Assembly (NCBI RefSeq): GCF_017744555.1
Contig: NZ_JAGIBD010000001.1
Span: forward strand, 62,001-126,000
Reading direction: 5' to 3'
Source: Cellulomonas sp.
GTDB taxonomy: Bacteria > Actinomycetota > Actinomycetes > Actinomycetales > Cellulomonadaceae
DNA: 64,000 bases
Part shown: positions 1 to 10,827 of the stretch, piece after piece
Layout of the letters: every line of letters starts with the position of its first letter
Position numbering within the stretch: the first letter of the stretch is position 1
Position numbers and translations under genes: made by a program
The notes under the pieces: generated by a model
What the model was told of the DNA's origin: nothing
The model's database searches: none
The model's input: only the letters and a program-made list of their open reading frames with translations

Positions 1-1232
1 GGGTCGCCGCCTCGGCGGGCTTCGCCACGCAGGGCCTCGTGTTCGCGATGGTGCTCACGAGCCTGACCGCGTTCAAGGACCGGTACGGGATCGACGACCT
101 CACGATCGCCGCCGTGATCCTCGGCGTGTGCGTCATGGCGGGCGTCGGCACGTTCGCGGCGGACCGGGTCGCCCGGACGTCGGGCGGGAGCCGTGCGGTG
201 CTGACCGCCGGACTGTGCGTGGTCGCCGCAGCCGTCGTGGTCGTCTCGACCGCTCCGGTGTTCGCCGTGCTCGCCGTCGGTTTCGCGATCTACGGCGTCG
301 GGCTCGGCATGGTCGACGCGGGCACGAACATGCAGGCCGTCGCGATCCAGCGGGACTACGGCCGGTCGCTGCTGACCGGGTTCTACGCCGCGTGGTCCGC
401 CGGGGGCATCCTCGGCACGGTCGCCATCGCGGTGTCGACCGACCGGGTGCCCACCGACCCCGTCGCGATCGTGCTGCTGTGCGGCAGCGTCGTGGCCGTC
501 GCGGTGGCCGTGCTGGTCGCCGCGCGCGGGCGTCGGGACGAGGTCGCGCCGCGCGTCGAGGGCGTGCAGGTGGTGCCGGCGGTCGACGCCGCGGCGGCGT
601 CCGCTCCGCCGAACCCGTCGCCCCGGCCCGACATCCCGTGGGGACCCCTGCTCGTCCTCGGGCTCGCCGTCGTGGCGTACTACGTCAACGACCAGGCCAT
701 CTCCACGTGGAGCCCCATCTTCATGGACGAGGTGCTCAGCACGACGGGCACGCTCACCAAGCTCGGCTACGCCGCCTACCTCGCGATGACGCTCGTCTCC
801 CGGTTGGCCGGGGACCCGTGCGTGCGCCGCTGGGGTCGTGCGCGCGTCGTGCGCGTCGCCGCGATCGTCGGGGCCGGGGGCCTCCTGCTCGTCCTCACCG
901 CGCAGGCACCCGAGCAGGCCATCGTCGGGTTCGCCGTCGCCGGTGCGGGGCTCGGGCTCATCGCGCCGCTGTGCTTCTCGGCCGCCGAGTCGCTCGCGCC
1001 CGGGCACGCCGACGCGGTCGTCGCGCGGCTCAACGGGTTCAACTACGTCGGCGCGGTGCTCGGCGGGGTGTTCGTCGGGGCCGTCGGCAGCGCGTCGAAC
1101 CTGCGCTGGGGCTTCGCGATCCCCGCGGTGCTCGTCCTCGCCGTCGCCGTCGTCGCGGGCCGCTTCGGCTCGCTCCACCCCACGGACCGGACCGCACCGG
1201 CCGCCACCCCTGTCCCCGGAGCCGGTGCATGA
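1..1232 (+). CDS. MFS transporter, 5' end cut by window edge
   Basis: The frame is open from base 3 to the stop at 1230-1232, so the start lies before the window; the ATG at 39 is internal. The visible roughly 410 residues alternate hydrophobic helices with short charged loops and include a central hydrophilic, Ala/Pro-rich loop (about residues 165-200 of the visible part) between two helix bundles, the usual major facilitator architecture. It is an inner-membrane carrier; the substrate cannot be read from the sequence. The stop overlaps the next gene's ATG by 4 bp (ATGA), so the two are probably translated together and the substrate may be an amino acid or amino-acid-like compound. The family call is firm, the specificity is inference. 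Confidence 0.8.
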   Translation, partial: VAASAGFATQGLVFAMVLTSLTAFKDRYGIDDLTIAAVILGVCVMAGVGTFAADRVARTSGGSRAVLTAGLCVVAAAVVVVSTAPVFAVLAVGFAIYGVGLGMVDAGTNMQAVAIQRDYGRSLLTGFYAAWSAGGILGTVAIAVSTDRVPTDPVAIVLLCGSVVAVAVAVLVAARGRRDEVAPRVEGVQVVPAVDAAAASAPPNPSPRPDIPWGPLLVLGLAVVAYYVNDQAISTWSPIFMDEVLSTTGTLTKLGYAAYLAMTLVSRLAGDPCVRRWGRARVVRVAAIVGAGGLLLVLTAQAPEQAIVGFAVAGAGLGLIAPLCFSAAESLAPGHADAVVARLNGFNYVGAVLGGVFVGAVGSASNLRWGFAIPAVLVLAVAVVAGRFGSLHPTDRTAPAATPVPGAGA

Positions 1233-2413
1233 GCCGCACGATCGGCGCACGCCTCGACGAGGCCACGCGCCACCTGCCCGCGCCCCTCGCGGTCGTCGAC
1301 CTCGAGGCGCTCGAGGCGAACGCCACCGACCTCGTCCGCCGCGCCGAGGGGACGCCCGTGCGCGTCGCCAGCAAGTCCGTGCGCGTGCGGCACGTCCTCG
1401 AGCAGGTGCTCGCCCGGCCCGGGTTCGCCGGTGTCATGGCGTACTCGCTGCGCGAGGCCCTGTGGCTGGCCCGCGAGGGCGTCGACGACGTGCTGGTGGG
1501 CTACCCGACCGTCGACACCGAGGCCCTCGACGAGCTCGCCGCCGACCCGCGCGCCGCGGCCGCCGTCACGCTCATGGTCGACGACGTCGCGCAGGTCGAC
1601 CTCGCCGCGCAGGCGGCTGCCGCGCACGGCGCGCAGCTGCGGGCCTGCCTCGACATCGACGCGTCGCTCCGCCTCCGCCTCGGCCCGGTCGGCGCGCACC
1701 TGGGCGTGCGCCGCTCGCCGGTGCACACGCCGGCCGACGCCGCCGCCCTGGCGCGCGCGGCCGCACGCCGCGACGGGATCGAGGTGCGGGGCGTCATGTT
1801 CTACGAGGCCCAGGTGGCGGGCCTGCCCGACACCAGCGCGGCCGTGCGGGCGGTGAAGCGGCTGTCGATCCGCGACCTCGCCACCCGGCGACGTGCTGTC
1901 GTCGACGCGGTGCAGGACGCCGTCGGGCATGCGCTGAAGCTCGTGAACTCGGGCGGCTCGGGGTCGGTCGGGTCCAGCGTCTCCGACCCGACCGTCACCG
2001 AGGTCACCGCCGGGTCGGGGCTGTTCGTGCCGACCCTGTTCGACGGCTACCGCTCGTTCGAACCGCGTCCTGCGGCCTTCTTCGGCCTCGACGTGGTCCG
2101 GGTGCCCGCACCCGGCTACGCCACGGCCTTCGGCGGCGGGTACGTCGCGTCGGGCCCGGCCGCCGCGTCCCGGCTCCCGCGGCCCGTGTGGCCCGAGGGG
2201 CTCGCGCTGACCGGACGCGAGGGCGCCGGCGAGGTGCAGACGCCGCTGCGGCTCGGTGGCGGGGCCGACCTGCGGGTCGGCGACCGGGTCTGGTTCCGGC
2301 ACGCCAAGGCCGGCGAGGTCATGGAGCGGTTCGAGACCGTGCACCTCGTGAGGGGCGGCACGGTCGAGGCGTCGGTGCCGACGTACCGCGGCGAGGGGCG
2401 CACGTTCGGCTGA
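1229..2413 (+). CDS. PLP-dependent alanine racemase-N / D-threonine aldolase-like enzyme
   Basis: Predicted 394-residue cytosolic fold-type III PLP enzyme. The N-terminal TIM-barrel region has the ASKS motif at about residues 48-51, whose lysine would form the Schiff base. The C-terminal beta domain, about residues 265-390, resembles D-threonine aldolase / D-serine dehydratase-like proteins, which act on D-amino or beta-hydroxy amino acids and often use a metal. It starts with ATG at 1229 inside the stop of the transporter, implying translational coupling. Length suits the family. The exact reaction (deaminase, dehydratase or aldolase) cannot be decided here. A terminator-like hairpin follows at 2434-2463. 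Confidence 0.72.
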   Translation: MSRTIGARLDEATRHLPAPLAVVDLEALEANATDLVRRAEGTPVRVASKSVRVRHVLEQVLARPGFAGVMAYSLREALWLAREGVDDVLVGYPTVDTEALDELAADPRAAAAVTLMVDDVAQVDLAAQAAAAHGAQLRACLDIDASLRLRLGPVGAHLGVRRSPVHTPADAAALARAAARRDGIEVRGVMFYEAQVAGLPDTSAAVRAVKRLSIRDLATRRRAVVDAVQDAVGHALKLVNSGGSGSVGSSVSDPTVTEVTAGSGLFVPTLFDGYRSFEPRPAAFFGLDVVRVPAPGYATAFGGGYVASGPAAASRLPRPVWPEGLALTGREGAGEVQTPLRLGGGADLRVGDRVWFRHAKAGEVMERFETVHLVRGGTVEASVPTYRGEGRTFG

Positions 2414-2433
2414 CGGCCGTGCGTCCGGCCACG

Positions 2434-2463
2434 CGCCGGGCGTCGGTCGGGCGACGTCCGGCG
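2434..2463 (+). terminator. Rho-independent-like hairpin after the PLP enzyme gene
   Basis: Arms CGCCGGGCGTCG (2434-2445) and CGACGTCCGGCG (2452-2463) pair over 12 positions, one as G:U, around a 6-nt loop. It begins 20 bp after the stop codon. There is no T-run, as is common in such GC-rich genomes. Confidence 0.5.
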
Positions 2464-2561
2464 TGCATCCGCGTGTTCGTGCTGCTCGCCGGGCACCACG
2501 CGGTACCGGACCGGTCGGCCGGAACCCCGGTCCTGAGGCGTTGTCCCGCCGGTCGTCCCGG

Positions 2562-2567
2562 TAGCCT
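2562..2567 (+). promoter_or_regulatory. -10 box of a probable leaderless cysS transcript
   Basis: TAGCCT ends 6 nt before the GTG start of cysS and no Shine-Dalgarno is present, so transcription probably begins at the start codon. TTGTCC at 2541-2546 is a weak -35 candidate with a short 15-nt spacer. Confidence 0.5.
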
Positions 2568-2573
2568 TGCCGC

Positions 2574-4013
2574 GTGACCCTCCGCCTGTTCGACTCCGCG
2601 ACCCGCACGGTGCGCGACTTCGTCCCGCTCGTCGCGGGCGAGGTCGGCATCTACCTGTGCGGCGCGACCGTCCAGGCTCCGCCGCACATCGGCCACCTGC
2701 GGTCGGGCATCGCGTTCGACGTGCTCGTCCGCTGGCTGCGCCGCACGGGCCACCGCGTCACGCTCGTCCGCAACGTCACCGACATCGACGACAAGATCCT
2801 GCGCAAGGCCGAGGAGGCCGGCGAGCCGTGGTGGGCGTGGGCGATGACCAACGAGCGTGCGTTCACGGCCGCGTACGACGCGCTGGGCGTCCTGCCGCCC
2901 TCGTACGAGCCGCGCGCGACCGGGCACGTCCCCGCGATGGTCGAGCTCATGGAGCTGCTCATCGCGCGCGGGCACGCGTACGCGGCCGACACCGGCGACG
3001 TGTACTTCGACGTCCGGTCGTTCCCTGAGTACGGCGCGCTGACCAACCAGCGGGTCGACGACATGGTCCCCGCACCCGACGAGGGCCCCGAGGGCGACGA
3101 CAAGCGCGACCCGCGCGACTTCGCCCTGTGGAAGGCGGCCAAGCCGGACGAGCCCGCGACGGCGTCGTGGGACACCCCGTACGGCCCCGGTCGCCCCGGC
3201 TGGCACCTGGAGTGCTCGGCGATGGCGCGGCGCTACCTCGGCGACTCTTTCGACATCCACGGCGGCGGTCTGGACCTGCGCTTCCCGCACCACGAGAACG
3301 AGCAGGCCCAGTCGCGGGCCGCCGGGTACGGGTTCGCGCAGTACTGGCTGCACAACGGCTGGGTCACGCAGGGCGGCGCGAAGATGAGCAAGTCGCTCGG
3401 CAACGGGCTGCTCGTCGACGTCGTGCTGCAGCAGGTGCGGCCCGCGGTGCTGCGGTACGCGATGACGGCCGTGCAGTACCGGTCGATGCTCGAGTGGACC
3501 GACGACACCCTGCGCGAGGCCGAGGCCACGTGGGACCGGCTCGCCGGGTTCGTCGAGCGGGCCGCGGAGAAGGTCGGTGCCGCGGACGACGACGAGGTCG
3601 CGAAGGCCGACCTGCCCGACGAGTTCGTGCAGGCGATGGACGACGACCTCAACGTGCCGGCCGCCCTCGCCGTGGTCCACGAGCACCTGCGCAGCGGCAA
3701 CTCGGCGCTCGCGTCGGGCGACCTCACGACGGCCCGGACCGACATGGTCGCGCTGCGGGCGATGCTCGACGTGCTCGGCCTCGACCCGGCCGGGCGGCAG
3801 TGGCGCGGTACCGGCGGCGACGCCCGGTACGCCCGCGCGCTCCAGGCCGTCGTCGCGGGCGAGCTCGAGGCTCGCGCGCAGGCCCGGGCGGCCCGTGACT
3901 TCGCGACGTCCGACGCGATCCGCGACCGGCTCGCCGCCGCGGGGGTCGTCGTCGAGGACTCCCCAGGCGGCGCGCGCTGGTCGCTCGCCACCCAGACGCC
4001 CGACCAGGGCTGA
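2574..4013 (+). CDS. cysS: Cysteinyl-tRNA synthetase
   Basis: Class I aminoacyl-tRNA synthetase that charges tRNA-Cys with cysteine in the cytosol. The 479-residue product has the HIGH signature at residues 38-41, the upstream zinc-ligand cysteine at 29, the family WHLECSAM segment and the KMSKS loop at about 270-274. Its length separates it from the shorter mycothiol ligase MshC, which shares this fold. The start is GTG 2574, placed 6 nt after a TAGCCT -10 box. rlmB follows on the same strand after 93 bp, an arrangement common in actinobacteria. Confidence 0.97.
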   Translation: MTLRLFDSATRTVRDFVPLVAGEVGIYLCGATVQAPPHIGHLRSGIAFDVLVRWLRRTGHRVTLVRNVTDIDDKILRKAEEAGEPWWAWAMTNERAFTAAYDALGVLPPSYEPRATGHVPAMVELMELLIARGHAYAADTGDVYFDVRSFPEYGALTNQRVDDMVPAPDEGPEGDDKRDPRDFALWKAAKPDEPATASWDTPYGPGRPGWHLECSAMARRYLGDSFDIHGGGLDLRFPHHENEQAQSRAAGYGFAQYWLHNGWVTQGGAKMSKSLGNGLLVDVVLQQVRPAVLRYAMTAVQYRSMLEWTDDTLREAEATWDRLAGFVERAAEKVGAADDDEVAKADLPDEFVQAMDDDLNVPAALAVVHEHLRSGNSALASGDLTTARTDMVALRAMLDVLGLDPAGRQWRGTGGDARYARALQAVVAGELEARAQARAARDFATSDAIRDRLAAAGVVVEDSPGGARWSLATQTPDQG

Positions 4014-4106
4014 CCCCACCGACACCCGCACCGGGCCTCCAGGCGCGGCGCGACGACACAGCAGGTGCGCGTCCCGCGTGCGCACCGATCAGACATTGGA
4101 GCAGTG

Positions 4107-5111
4107 ATGGCCGGCAACTCCCAGCGCCGCGGCGCGACCCGCAAGGCGGGGTCGAAGAAGGGCGCGACCGTGGGCACGGGCGGCAAGGGCCGCCGGGCGC
4201 TCGAGGGCAAGGGACCGACCCCGAAGGCCGAGGACCGCGAGTACCACCCCGCGGCGAAGCGGAAGGCCGCCGCGGAGCGCCGGGCGGCGACGTCGCGCGG
4301 CACGTCCGGGCGACCGTCGGCGTCCGCGTCGCGCAGCGCCGCCGGGACGAAGGGTGGTCGCAAGAGCTCGACGCACGAGATCGTCTCGGGTCGGAACTCG
4401 GTCGTCGAGGCGCTGCGGGCGGGCATCCCTGTCTCCACGGTGTACCTGGCGGCGAAGCTCGAGGCCGACGAGCGGACCCGCGAGATCATCAGCACCGCCG
4501 CCGATGCCCGCTACCCGCTGCTCGAGGTCAGCCGCACCGAGCTCGACCGGCTCACGGACGGGTCCGTGCACCAGGGCGTCGCGATCCAGGTGCCGCCGTA
4601 CGCGTACGCCGACGAGGACGACCTGCTCGACGCCGCCGAGGCGTCCGACCAGGCGCCGCTCATCGTCGCGCTCGACGGCGTCACCGACCCGCGCAACCTC
4701 GGCGCGGTGCTGCGGTCCGCCGGGGCGTTCGGCGCCCACGGGGTGCTCGTGCCCGAGCGGCGTGCCGCGGGCGTGACCGCGTCCGCGTGGAAGGTGTCCG
4801 CCGGTGCCGCTGCGCGCGTGCCCGTCGCCCGCGTGACGAACCTCGTGCGGACCCTGCAGGCGTACAAGCAGGCCGGTGTCTTCGTCGTCGGGCTCGACGG
4901 CGGCGGCGACACCCAGATCGCCGACCTGCCCTACGCGCAGGACCCGCTCGTGCTGGTCGTCGGGTCGGAGGGCAAGGGCCTGTCCCGGCTCGTGCGCGAG
5001 CAGTGCGACGCGATCGCGTCCATCCCGATCGCGTCGGCCGTCGAGTCGCTCAACGCCGGGGTCGCCGCGGGCATCGCGCTGTACGAGGTGTCGCGCACAC
5101 GCGCGTCCTGA
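4107..5111 (+). CDS. rlmB: 23S rRNA 2'-O-ribose methyltransferase (SpoU/TrmH family, RlmB-like)
   Basis: SPOUT-fold methyltransferase expected to 2'-O-methylate 23S rRNA using S-adenosylmethionine. The 334-residue product begins with a basic, disordered tail of about 80 residues rich in Lys, Arg, Ala and Gly, typical of actinobacterial members. A substrate-binding domain follows (about 85-160), then the knotted catalytic domain with the motifs [30 protein letters not shown] and a C-terminal [14 protein letters not shown]. The ATG at 4107 follows TTGGAG, a usable ribosome-binding site. It probably shares transcription with cysS. The exact target nucleotide is inferred from the family. Confidence 0.9.
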   Translation: MAGNSQRRGATRKAGSKKGATVGTGGKGRRALEGKGPTPKAEDREYHPAAKRKAAAERRAATSRGTSGRPSASASRSAAGTKGGRKSSTHEIVSGRNSVVEALRAGIPVSTVYLAAKLEADERTREIISTAADARYPLLEVSRTELDRLTDGSVHQGVAIQVPPYAYADEDDLLDAAEASDQAPLIVALDGVTDPRNLGAVLRSAGAFGAHGVLVPERRAAGVTASAWKVSAGAAARVPVARVTNLVRTLQAYKQAGVFVVGLDGGGDTQIADLPYAQDPLVLVVGSEGKGLSRLVREQCDAIASIPIASAVESLNAGVAAGIALYEVSRTRAS

Positions 5112-5164
5112 CGCGGTCGCCCGACTGCTCGTCGTGAGCCGGCGTCCGCCGCGCCGGTCTCCGG

Positions 5165-6451
5165 TCAGCCGATGATCTGGTCGTCCTCGACGCGCGGGAT
5201 CACGTCGGTGTCGCGCAGGTCGCCGGCCTGGACGCCGAGGATGGACTGCTCGTCGGGCCGCTGCGGCAGGATGTCGCGCACGTAGCTCTTCACGGTCTCC
5301 TTCATCGGCACGTCCCGCTGCTGCTGCTGCGACAGGTACCACCGGTGGTCGAGGAGCTCGTGGAAGATCTGCGCGGGCTCGAGCTTCTTGCGCAGGTCCT
5401 TCGGGACGCCGCGGACGGCCGGCTCGAACACCTCGGTGAGCCAGTCGTGCGCGACGAACGCCTCGTCCTCGCGCTGCCGGTCGGTCGCGGCGCGGTACTC
5501 GTCGAGGTCGTTGAGCATGCGGCGGGCCTGGTTCTCCTGCACGTCGAGTCCCGTGAGCCTCATGAGGCGGCGCGAGTGGTGGCCGGCGTCGACGACCTTC
5601 GGCTGGATGAGCACCGTCGTGCCGCCGACGTCCGTGGTGATGTCGAGCTCGCCCACGTCGAAGCCCAGGTCGTTGAGCCGGTCGATGCGGGCCTGCACGC
5701 GCCACCGCTCGCCGTACCCGAACGACTCCGTCTCGGTGAGGGCCCGCCACAGGTCGCGGTACCGCTCCGCGAGGGCGTCCCCGATCGCGACGGCGTCGAC
5801 GTCCTCCTCGAGGAACTCGCCGGCCTGCAGGTCCATGAGCTCGCCGATGATGTTGACCCGCGCGACCTCGAGGTCGTACTCGCGCTGGCCCTGCGTGAGG
5901 GTGTCGTGCAGGTCGCCCGTCTCCGCGTCCACCAGGTATGCGGCGAACGTCTCGGCGTCGCGGCGGAACAGGGTGTTCGACAGGGACACGTCGCCCCAGT
6001 AGAACCCGATGAGGTGCAGCCGGACGAGGAGCACCGCGAGCGCGTCGATGAGCCGGGTGGCCGTGTCGGGCCGCAGCGACTGGCTGAACAGCGACCGGTA
6101 GGGCAGCGAGAACTGCAGGTGCTCGGTGATGAGCACCGCCTCGAGCGGCTCGCCGTCAGGGTCGCGCCGGCCGGTGATGACGCCGACGGGCTCGACGCTC
6201 GGCACGTCGATCCGGCTGAGCTGGCGCAGCAGCTCGTACTCCCGGTAGGCGACGGTCTCGCCGATCTCCTTGATCGCGACGACCCGGCCGGACATGCGTG
6301 CGAACCGCACGACGTGCCGCGAGATGCCGCGGGGGAGGGCGGCCAGCGTCTCGGCGGGCCAGTCCTCGAGCGGGATGTGCCAGGGCAGGTCGAGCAGCGC
6401 CGGATCGGGCGAGGCCGCCGTGATCTGGAGCCGCTGCGAGTCGGGGGTCAT
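5165..6451 (-). CDS. DUF4032 domain protein with a kinase-like N-terminal half
   Basis: 428-residue cytosolic protein of the actinobacterial DUF4032 family. The N-terminal half resembles a lipopolysaccharide-kinase-type protein kinase fold: a lysine in VVAIKEIGE (about residues 57-65), a helical lobe, and GFYWGDVSLSNTLF, which looks like a catalytic loop of the W-G-D-x-x-x-x-N type, followed by LVDAETGD in the place of the DFG motif. The C-terminal half is the DUF4032 domain. A phosphotransfer function is inferred; the biological role is unknown. The ATG at 6451 is preferred to the longer frame because family members begin close to the kinase-like domain. Confidence 0.75.
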   Translation of the reverse strand: MTPDSQRLQITAASPDPALLDLPWHIPLEDWPAETLAALPRGISRHVVRFARMSGRVVAIKEIGETVAYREYELLRQLSRIDVPSVEPVGVITGRRDPDGEPLEAVLITEHLQFSLPYRSLFSQSLRPDTATRLIDALAVLLVRLHLIGFYWGDVSLSNTLFRRDAETFAAYLVDAETGDLHDTLTQGQREYDLEVARVNIIGELMDLQAGEFLEEDVDAVAIGDALAERYRDLWRALTETESFGYGERWRVQARIDRLNDLGFDVGELDITTDVGGTTVLIQPKVVDAGHHSRRLMRLTGLDVQENQARRMLNDLDEYRAATDRQREDEAFVAHDWLTEVFEPAVRGVPKDLRKKLEPAQIFHELLDHRWYLSQQQQRDVPMKETVKSYVRDILPQRPDEQSILGVQAGDLRDTDVIPRVEDDQIIG

Positions 6452-6582
6452 GGGTCGATTCTCGCAGGCGATGCCCACACCGCTCGGGAGCTCTCCCCAC
6501 GAGGTGACCCGGTCGCGCGTTGGAGGTTTCCCACACGCCGGTGCCCGGCGCCGCACCGCCGGGTCGGACACCTCCCGGGACG

Positions 6583-6624
6583 CCGAAGGGCGGGTCCGGT
6601 TCGAGAACCGGACCCGCCCTTCGG
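6583..6624 (-). terminator. Strong hairpin terminator downstream of the msiK-type gene
   Basis: A perfect 20-bp inverted repeat, 6583-6602 against 6605-6624, lies just after the stop of the ABC ATPase gene on the minus strand and 130 bp upstream of the DUF4032 start. It is the longest perfect hairpin noticed in the window. Confidence 0.85.
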
Positions 6625-6639
6625 GTGAGGCGTGGGACG

Positions 6640-7767
<1,128 letters not shown>

Positions 7768-7829
7768 GATGTGCAGTTCCCTTCACCGGCAGGTACGTGC
7801 CGGACGATCCGTTGTGAAGAGTGCCAGAG

Positions 7830-7845
7830 GTGTCTTCGCTGACAC
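7830..7845. promoter_or_regulatory. Possible operator upstream of the msiK-type gene
   Basis: GTGTCTTCGCTGACAC has 5-bp inverted arms (GTGTC/GACAC) around a 6-nt centre containing CG, about 63 bp before the msiK start. LacI-family operators often have a central CG. Speculative. Confidence 0.25.
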
Positions 7846-7879
7846 GGACCGAGGTATGGCGGAAGCCATCCTCGGTCCG
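7845..7879 (-). terminator. Hairpin between the beta-propeller operon and msiK
   Basis: CGGACCGAGG (7845-7854) pairs with CCTCGGTCCG (7870-7879), and after one bulged T a further ATGGC/GCCAT pairs across a GGAA tetraloop. It lies 43 bp beyond the stop of the last beta-propeller gene on the minus strand and most simply terminates that operon. Because it also falls in the msiK leader region, a regulatory role is possible. Confidence 0.6.
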
Positions 7880-7921
7880 CCGTCATCATGCCACACAGGT
7901 CTCAGGACCCCGCCAGGGGGG

Positions 7922-9336
7922 TCACCCGATCACCCAGGCGTCGTCACCGACGCTGAGGGAGAGCAGGTGCCGCCACGTCGCCAGGAACGGCAGGTCGTGC
8001 GGGGCGTCGGCAGGGACGGCGTCCTCGACGTCCGCCTTCCACACCGCGCGGCCCGTCCGCGGGTCGACCGCGAGCGCGGTGAGGTTGTTCGCGGAGACCG
8101 CGAGGACCAGGTCGCCGTCCACCGTGACGCCGGTGGCGCCGGGCAGCGGAGCGCGCCACAGGAGCGTGCCCCGGTGCGCGTCCCGCGCCCGCACGCCGTC
8201 CTGGTGCGCGACGTAGACCGTGCCGTCCTGGACGGCGACGGTGCCGGAGTCGGGGAAGGCCTCGGCGTCGTGCCAGAGCTCCTCGCCGGTCGACGCGTCG
8301 CGGGCGACGAGGCCGTCACCGTCGCGCGACGCCCAGAGCTCGACGTCCGGGGCGCTGCCGTCGTCCGCCCTCGACGCGAAGGGGAGGCCGGGCGCCCGCA
8401 CCTCGGCGCCGTCGAGCAGCACCGTGCTCTGCGGCTGCCCCGTGAACACGTTCTCGGCGACGACCGTCGCGCCGCTGCGGGACGCGTAGACGAACCCGCT
8501 CCTGACCTCGCGGTCGGCGAGCACCGTGCCGTCGGCCCCGACGACCCAGGCGTGGTCGCCCACGGTGACGGCGAGCCATCCGCGCCCACCGGCGAGCTGC
8601 CCGAGCGGTGCGGTGTCGACCGTGAGCCCGTCGTTCACGGCGTCCGTCGCGCGTGACGTCGTCGTCGTCCACACCTCGGTCCCGGTCAGGTCGTGCGCCG
8701 TGAGCGTCCAGGCGGTCGTCGTGCCGTCGTCCTCCGGGAGCGCCGTGACGACGCGGTCGTCGACCACGCCCCAGCTCTGGGCCTGCGACGTCCACGAGCC
8801 GACGAGGGTCCGGGACGCGACGTCGACCACGGCGACCCGGACCGGGCCCGGCACGGCCGGGTCCGGGCGGCGGGTCACGCAGGCGACCTGGGACGGATCG
8901 GATCAGGCCCGGGGACCGCCGCGCACTCGCCGTCGCGGGCACCTGGGACGTCCCCGGTGGGCACGGCCACGCTCCACAGCCGCGCACCCGTCGCGGGGTC
9001 GATGCCGACGACCGCCAGGCCCCCGTCGCCCGCGGCCAGGCCCACGAGCACGTCACCGACCTCGGCCGAGTACGAGGCGGCGTCGTCGATCTTCCACAGC
9101 GCCGTGAGGGCCCGTACGGGGGCGGGGATCGCGAGCACCGTGCGCACCGGTCGGTCCTCGGCGAGCTGTCGGCGCGCGTCGACCGCGGTCTGCAGCATGA
9201 CGAGCGTCGCGACGAGCACGAGCGCACCGCCGGCCAGCCACGGCCACGGCGGCCGGCGTCGGACCGGCCGGGGCGCGGGGGAGCCGCGGTCCTCGTCGTG
9301 CTCGACGAGGTCGACCTCGCGCATGTCGCGGCTCAT
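7922..9336 (-). pseudogene. Membrane-anchored beta-propeller protein, paralog 3, frameshifted by a 5-bp duplication
   Basis: Third and most downstream of three tandem paralogs. The first part (start 9336, stop 8875) has the family N-terminus MSRDMREVDLVE, one transmembrane segment at about residues 29-49 and the beginning of the propeller. The rest continues in another frame to 7922. At 8895-8904 the pentamer GGATC is present twice in tandem; with one copy, the frame runs through and restores the Cys-x(12)-Cys region seen in the paralogs (ECAAVPGPDPSQVAC). The downstream half keeps the DHAWVVGADGT and DDGSAPDVE motifs, so the break looks recent, a slippage event, or an assembly error. If intact the protein would have about 470 residues and expose a propeller outside the membrane. 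Confidence 0.75.
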
Positions 9337-9359
9337 GCCGCGGACACTAGGGCAGGCCG

Positions 9360-10814
9360 TCAGCCGACGACGGTGAGGCCGTCGGGCGAGACGATCGCGA
9401 GCATCCCCCACCCGGTCGTGAGCCAGCGGGCGGTGCCGGAGCCGTCGTCCACGAGCGGCCGGGCGTCCTGCGTCCAGAGCTCAGCACCGTCCGCCAGCCC
9501 GTACGCCCGCACGGTGAGCGACGGGGACAGCGCGAGCAGCACGCGCCCATCGGTCGCGAGCCGCCGCGTGTCGGGTCCGCGGGCCGCCCAGACCCGGCGG
9601 CCGGTGACGGCGTCCCGGGCGACGACGCCGTCGGGCGAGGCCGCGTACAGCACGCCGCCGAGCAGCAGGGTCGCCGTCACGGGCTCCCGGCTGCGCCACA
9701 GCTCGCCTCCCGTACGACCGGACCGGACCACGACCGGGCCGTCGAACGACTGCATGACCTCGACGTCGGGGGCGCTGCCGTCGTCGACCGTGGGCGGCTG
9801 GACGGTGTCCCGGACCGTGAGGGTCCGGCCGTCGGCGACGAGGGTCGCGCGCGGGCGGTCGAAGCCGCTCGCGGCCGACCAGTCCACGAGCCCGACGACG
9901 CCCGTGCGGCCGAGCGTCGCGACCTGTGCGCCCGTGTCGAGCGCGGTCAGCAGCGTGCCGTCCGACCCGAGCAGCCACGCGTGGTCGCCGTCCGTGAGCA
10001 GGAGGCGGTCGCCCGCCGCCTGCAGGTCCTGCCACGCGAGCTCCTGCCCGTCGGGGCCGATGACGACCGGGCGGTCCCACGGTGGTGTGGTCGTGCGCCA
10101 CACGGGGTCCGGCTCGTCGACGGCTGTCAGGTCGGTCGCGAGCACGACCCAGGTGGTGCCCGCGGGGTCGTCGTGCGACGACGCGAGCACCACGCGCGAC
10201 CCGTGCACGGTCCACAGCTCGGTCCGGACGGTGCGGACGACGACGACCGCGCCGTCGTCCGCGTCGAGCACGACGAACGCGGTCGGCCGGGGACCGGGCG
10301 AGTCGGGCGTGCTCGGTGCGGGTCCGGCGACCGCGCACACCACGCGCGCGGAGCGCGCCGGGTCGCCGAGCGGCGCGCACGTCACGGGGGCGCCCGCGCG
10401 CGGTGCGACGGCGCCGACGGGCACCTCGACCGTCCAGCGGGCCTCGCCGTCGGTCCGGTCGACCTCGCGGACCCGCAGCGTCGCGTCCGCGGTCGTCTCG
10501 GCGGCGACCAGGTGCCGGCCGGCGAGCGCGGCGAACGCGGGCGACCGGCCGTCGCCCGACGGCCGCCAGCGGGTGTGCAGCCGGTCGCCGAGCGGCAGGA
10601 GCGTGCCCGGGACCGTCGCGGCGCGGTCGAGGTCGGCGCGGGCCCGGGCGTCCGCCGACGCCTGGTACGTCACGAGGGCTGCCACCAGTGCGACACCCAC
10701 GACGACGGCCGGGACCCGCCACCGGTGCGCACGACGGGGACCGGCGGGCGTGCGCCGCACCGGCTCCGACGGCTCCTGCTCGACGAGCTCCACGTCCTGC
10801 ATCTGCCCGTGCAC
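9360..10814 (-). CDS. Membrane-anchored PQQ-like beta-propeller protein, paralog 2
   Basis: 484 residues: a short acidic cytoplasmic tail (MHGQMQDVELVE), a basic stretch, one transmembrane helix at about residues 33-52 ending in the conserved ADAR, then an extracytoplasmic domain of repeated four-stranded blades of PQQ-like type (patterns such as DAVTGRRVWAA and LADGAELWTQ). It shares DHAWLLGSDGT, DDGSAPDVE and a cysteine pair with its neighbours. No catalytic residues are evident; a sensing, scaffolding or ligand-binding role outside the membrane is inference. GTG 10814 is chosen because it reproduces the paralogs' N-terminus and follows GAGGG; it lies 13 bp after paralog 1, so the genes are one operon. 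Confidence 0.8.
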   Translation of the reverse strand: MHGQMQDVELVEQEPSEPVRRTPAGPRRAHRWRVPAVVVGVALVAALVTYQASADARARADLDRAATVPGTLLPLGDRLHTRWRPSGDGRSPAFAALAGRHLVAAETTADATLRVREVDRTDGEARWTVEVPVGAVAPRAGAPVTCAPLGDPARSARVVCAVAGPAPSTPDSPGPRPTAFVVLDADDGAVVVVRTVRTELWTVHGSRVVLASSHDDPAGTTWVVLATDLTAVDEPDPVWRTTTPPWDRPVVIGPDGQELAWQDLQAAGDRLLLTDGDHAWLLGSDGTLLTALDTGAQVATLGRTGVVGLVDWSAASGFDRPRATLVADGRTLTVRDTVQPPTVDDGSAPDVEVMQSFDGPVVVRSGRTGGELWRSREPVTATLLLGGVLYAASPDGVVARDAVTGRRVWAARGPDTRRLATDGRVLLALSPSLTVRAYGLADGAELWTQDARPLVDDGSGTARWLTTGWGMLAIVSPDGLTVVG

Positions 10815-10827
10815 GGCCGACCCTCGC

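Noticed and set aside
2574..4013. MshC, the mycothiol cysteine ligase
   Set aside because: The protein is 479 residues, starts directly with the synthetase fold and has a full C-terminal anticodon-side region, which fits CysS.
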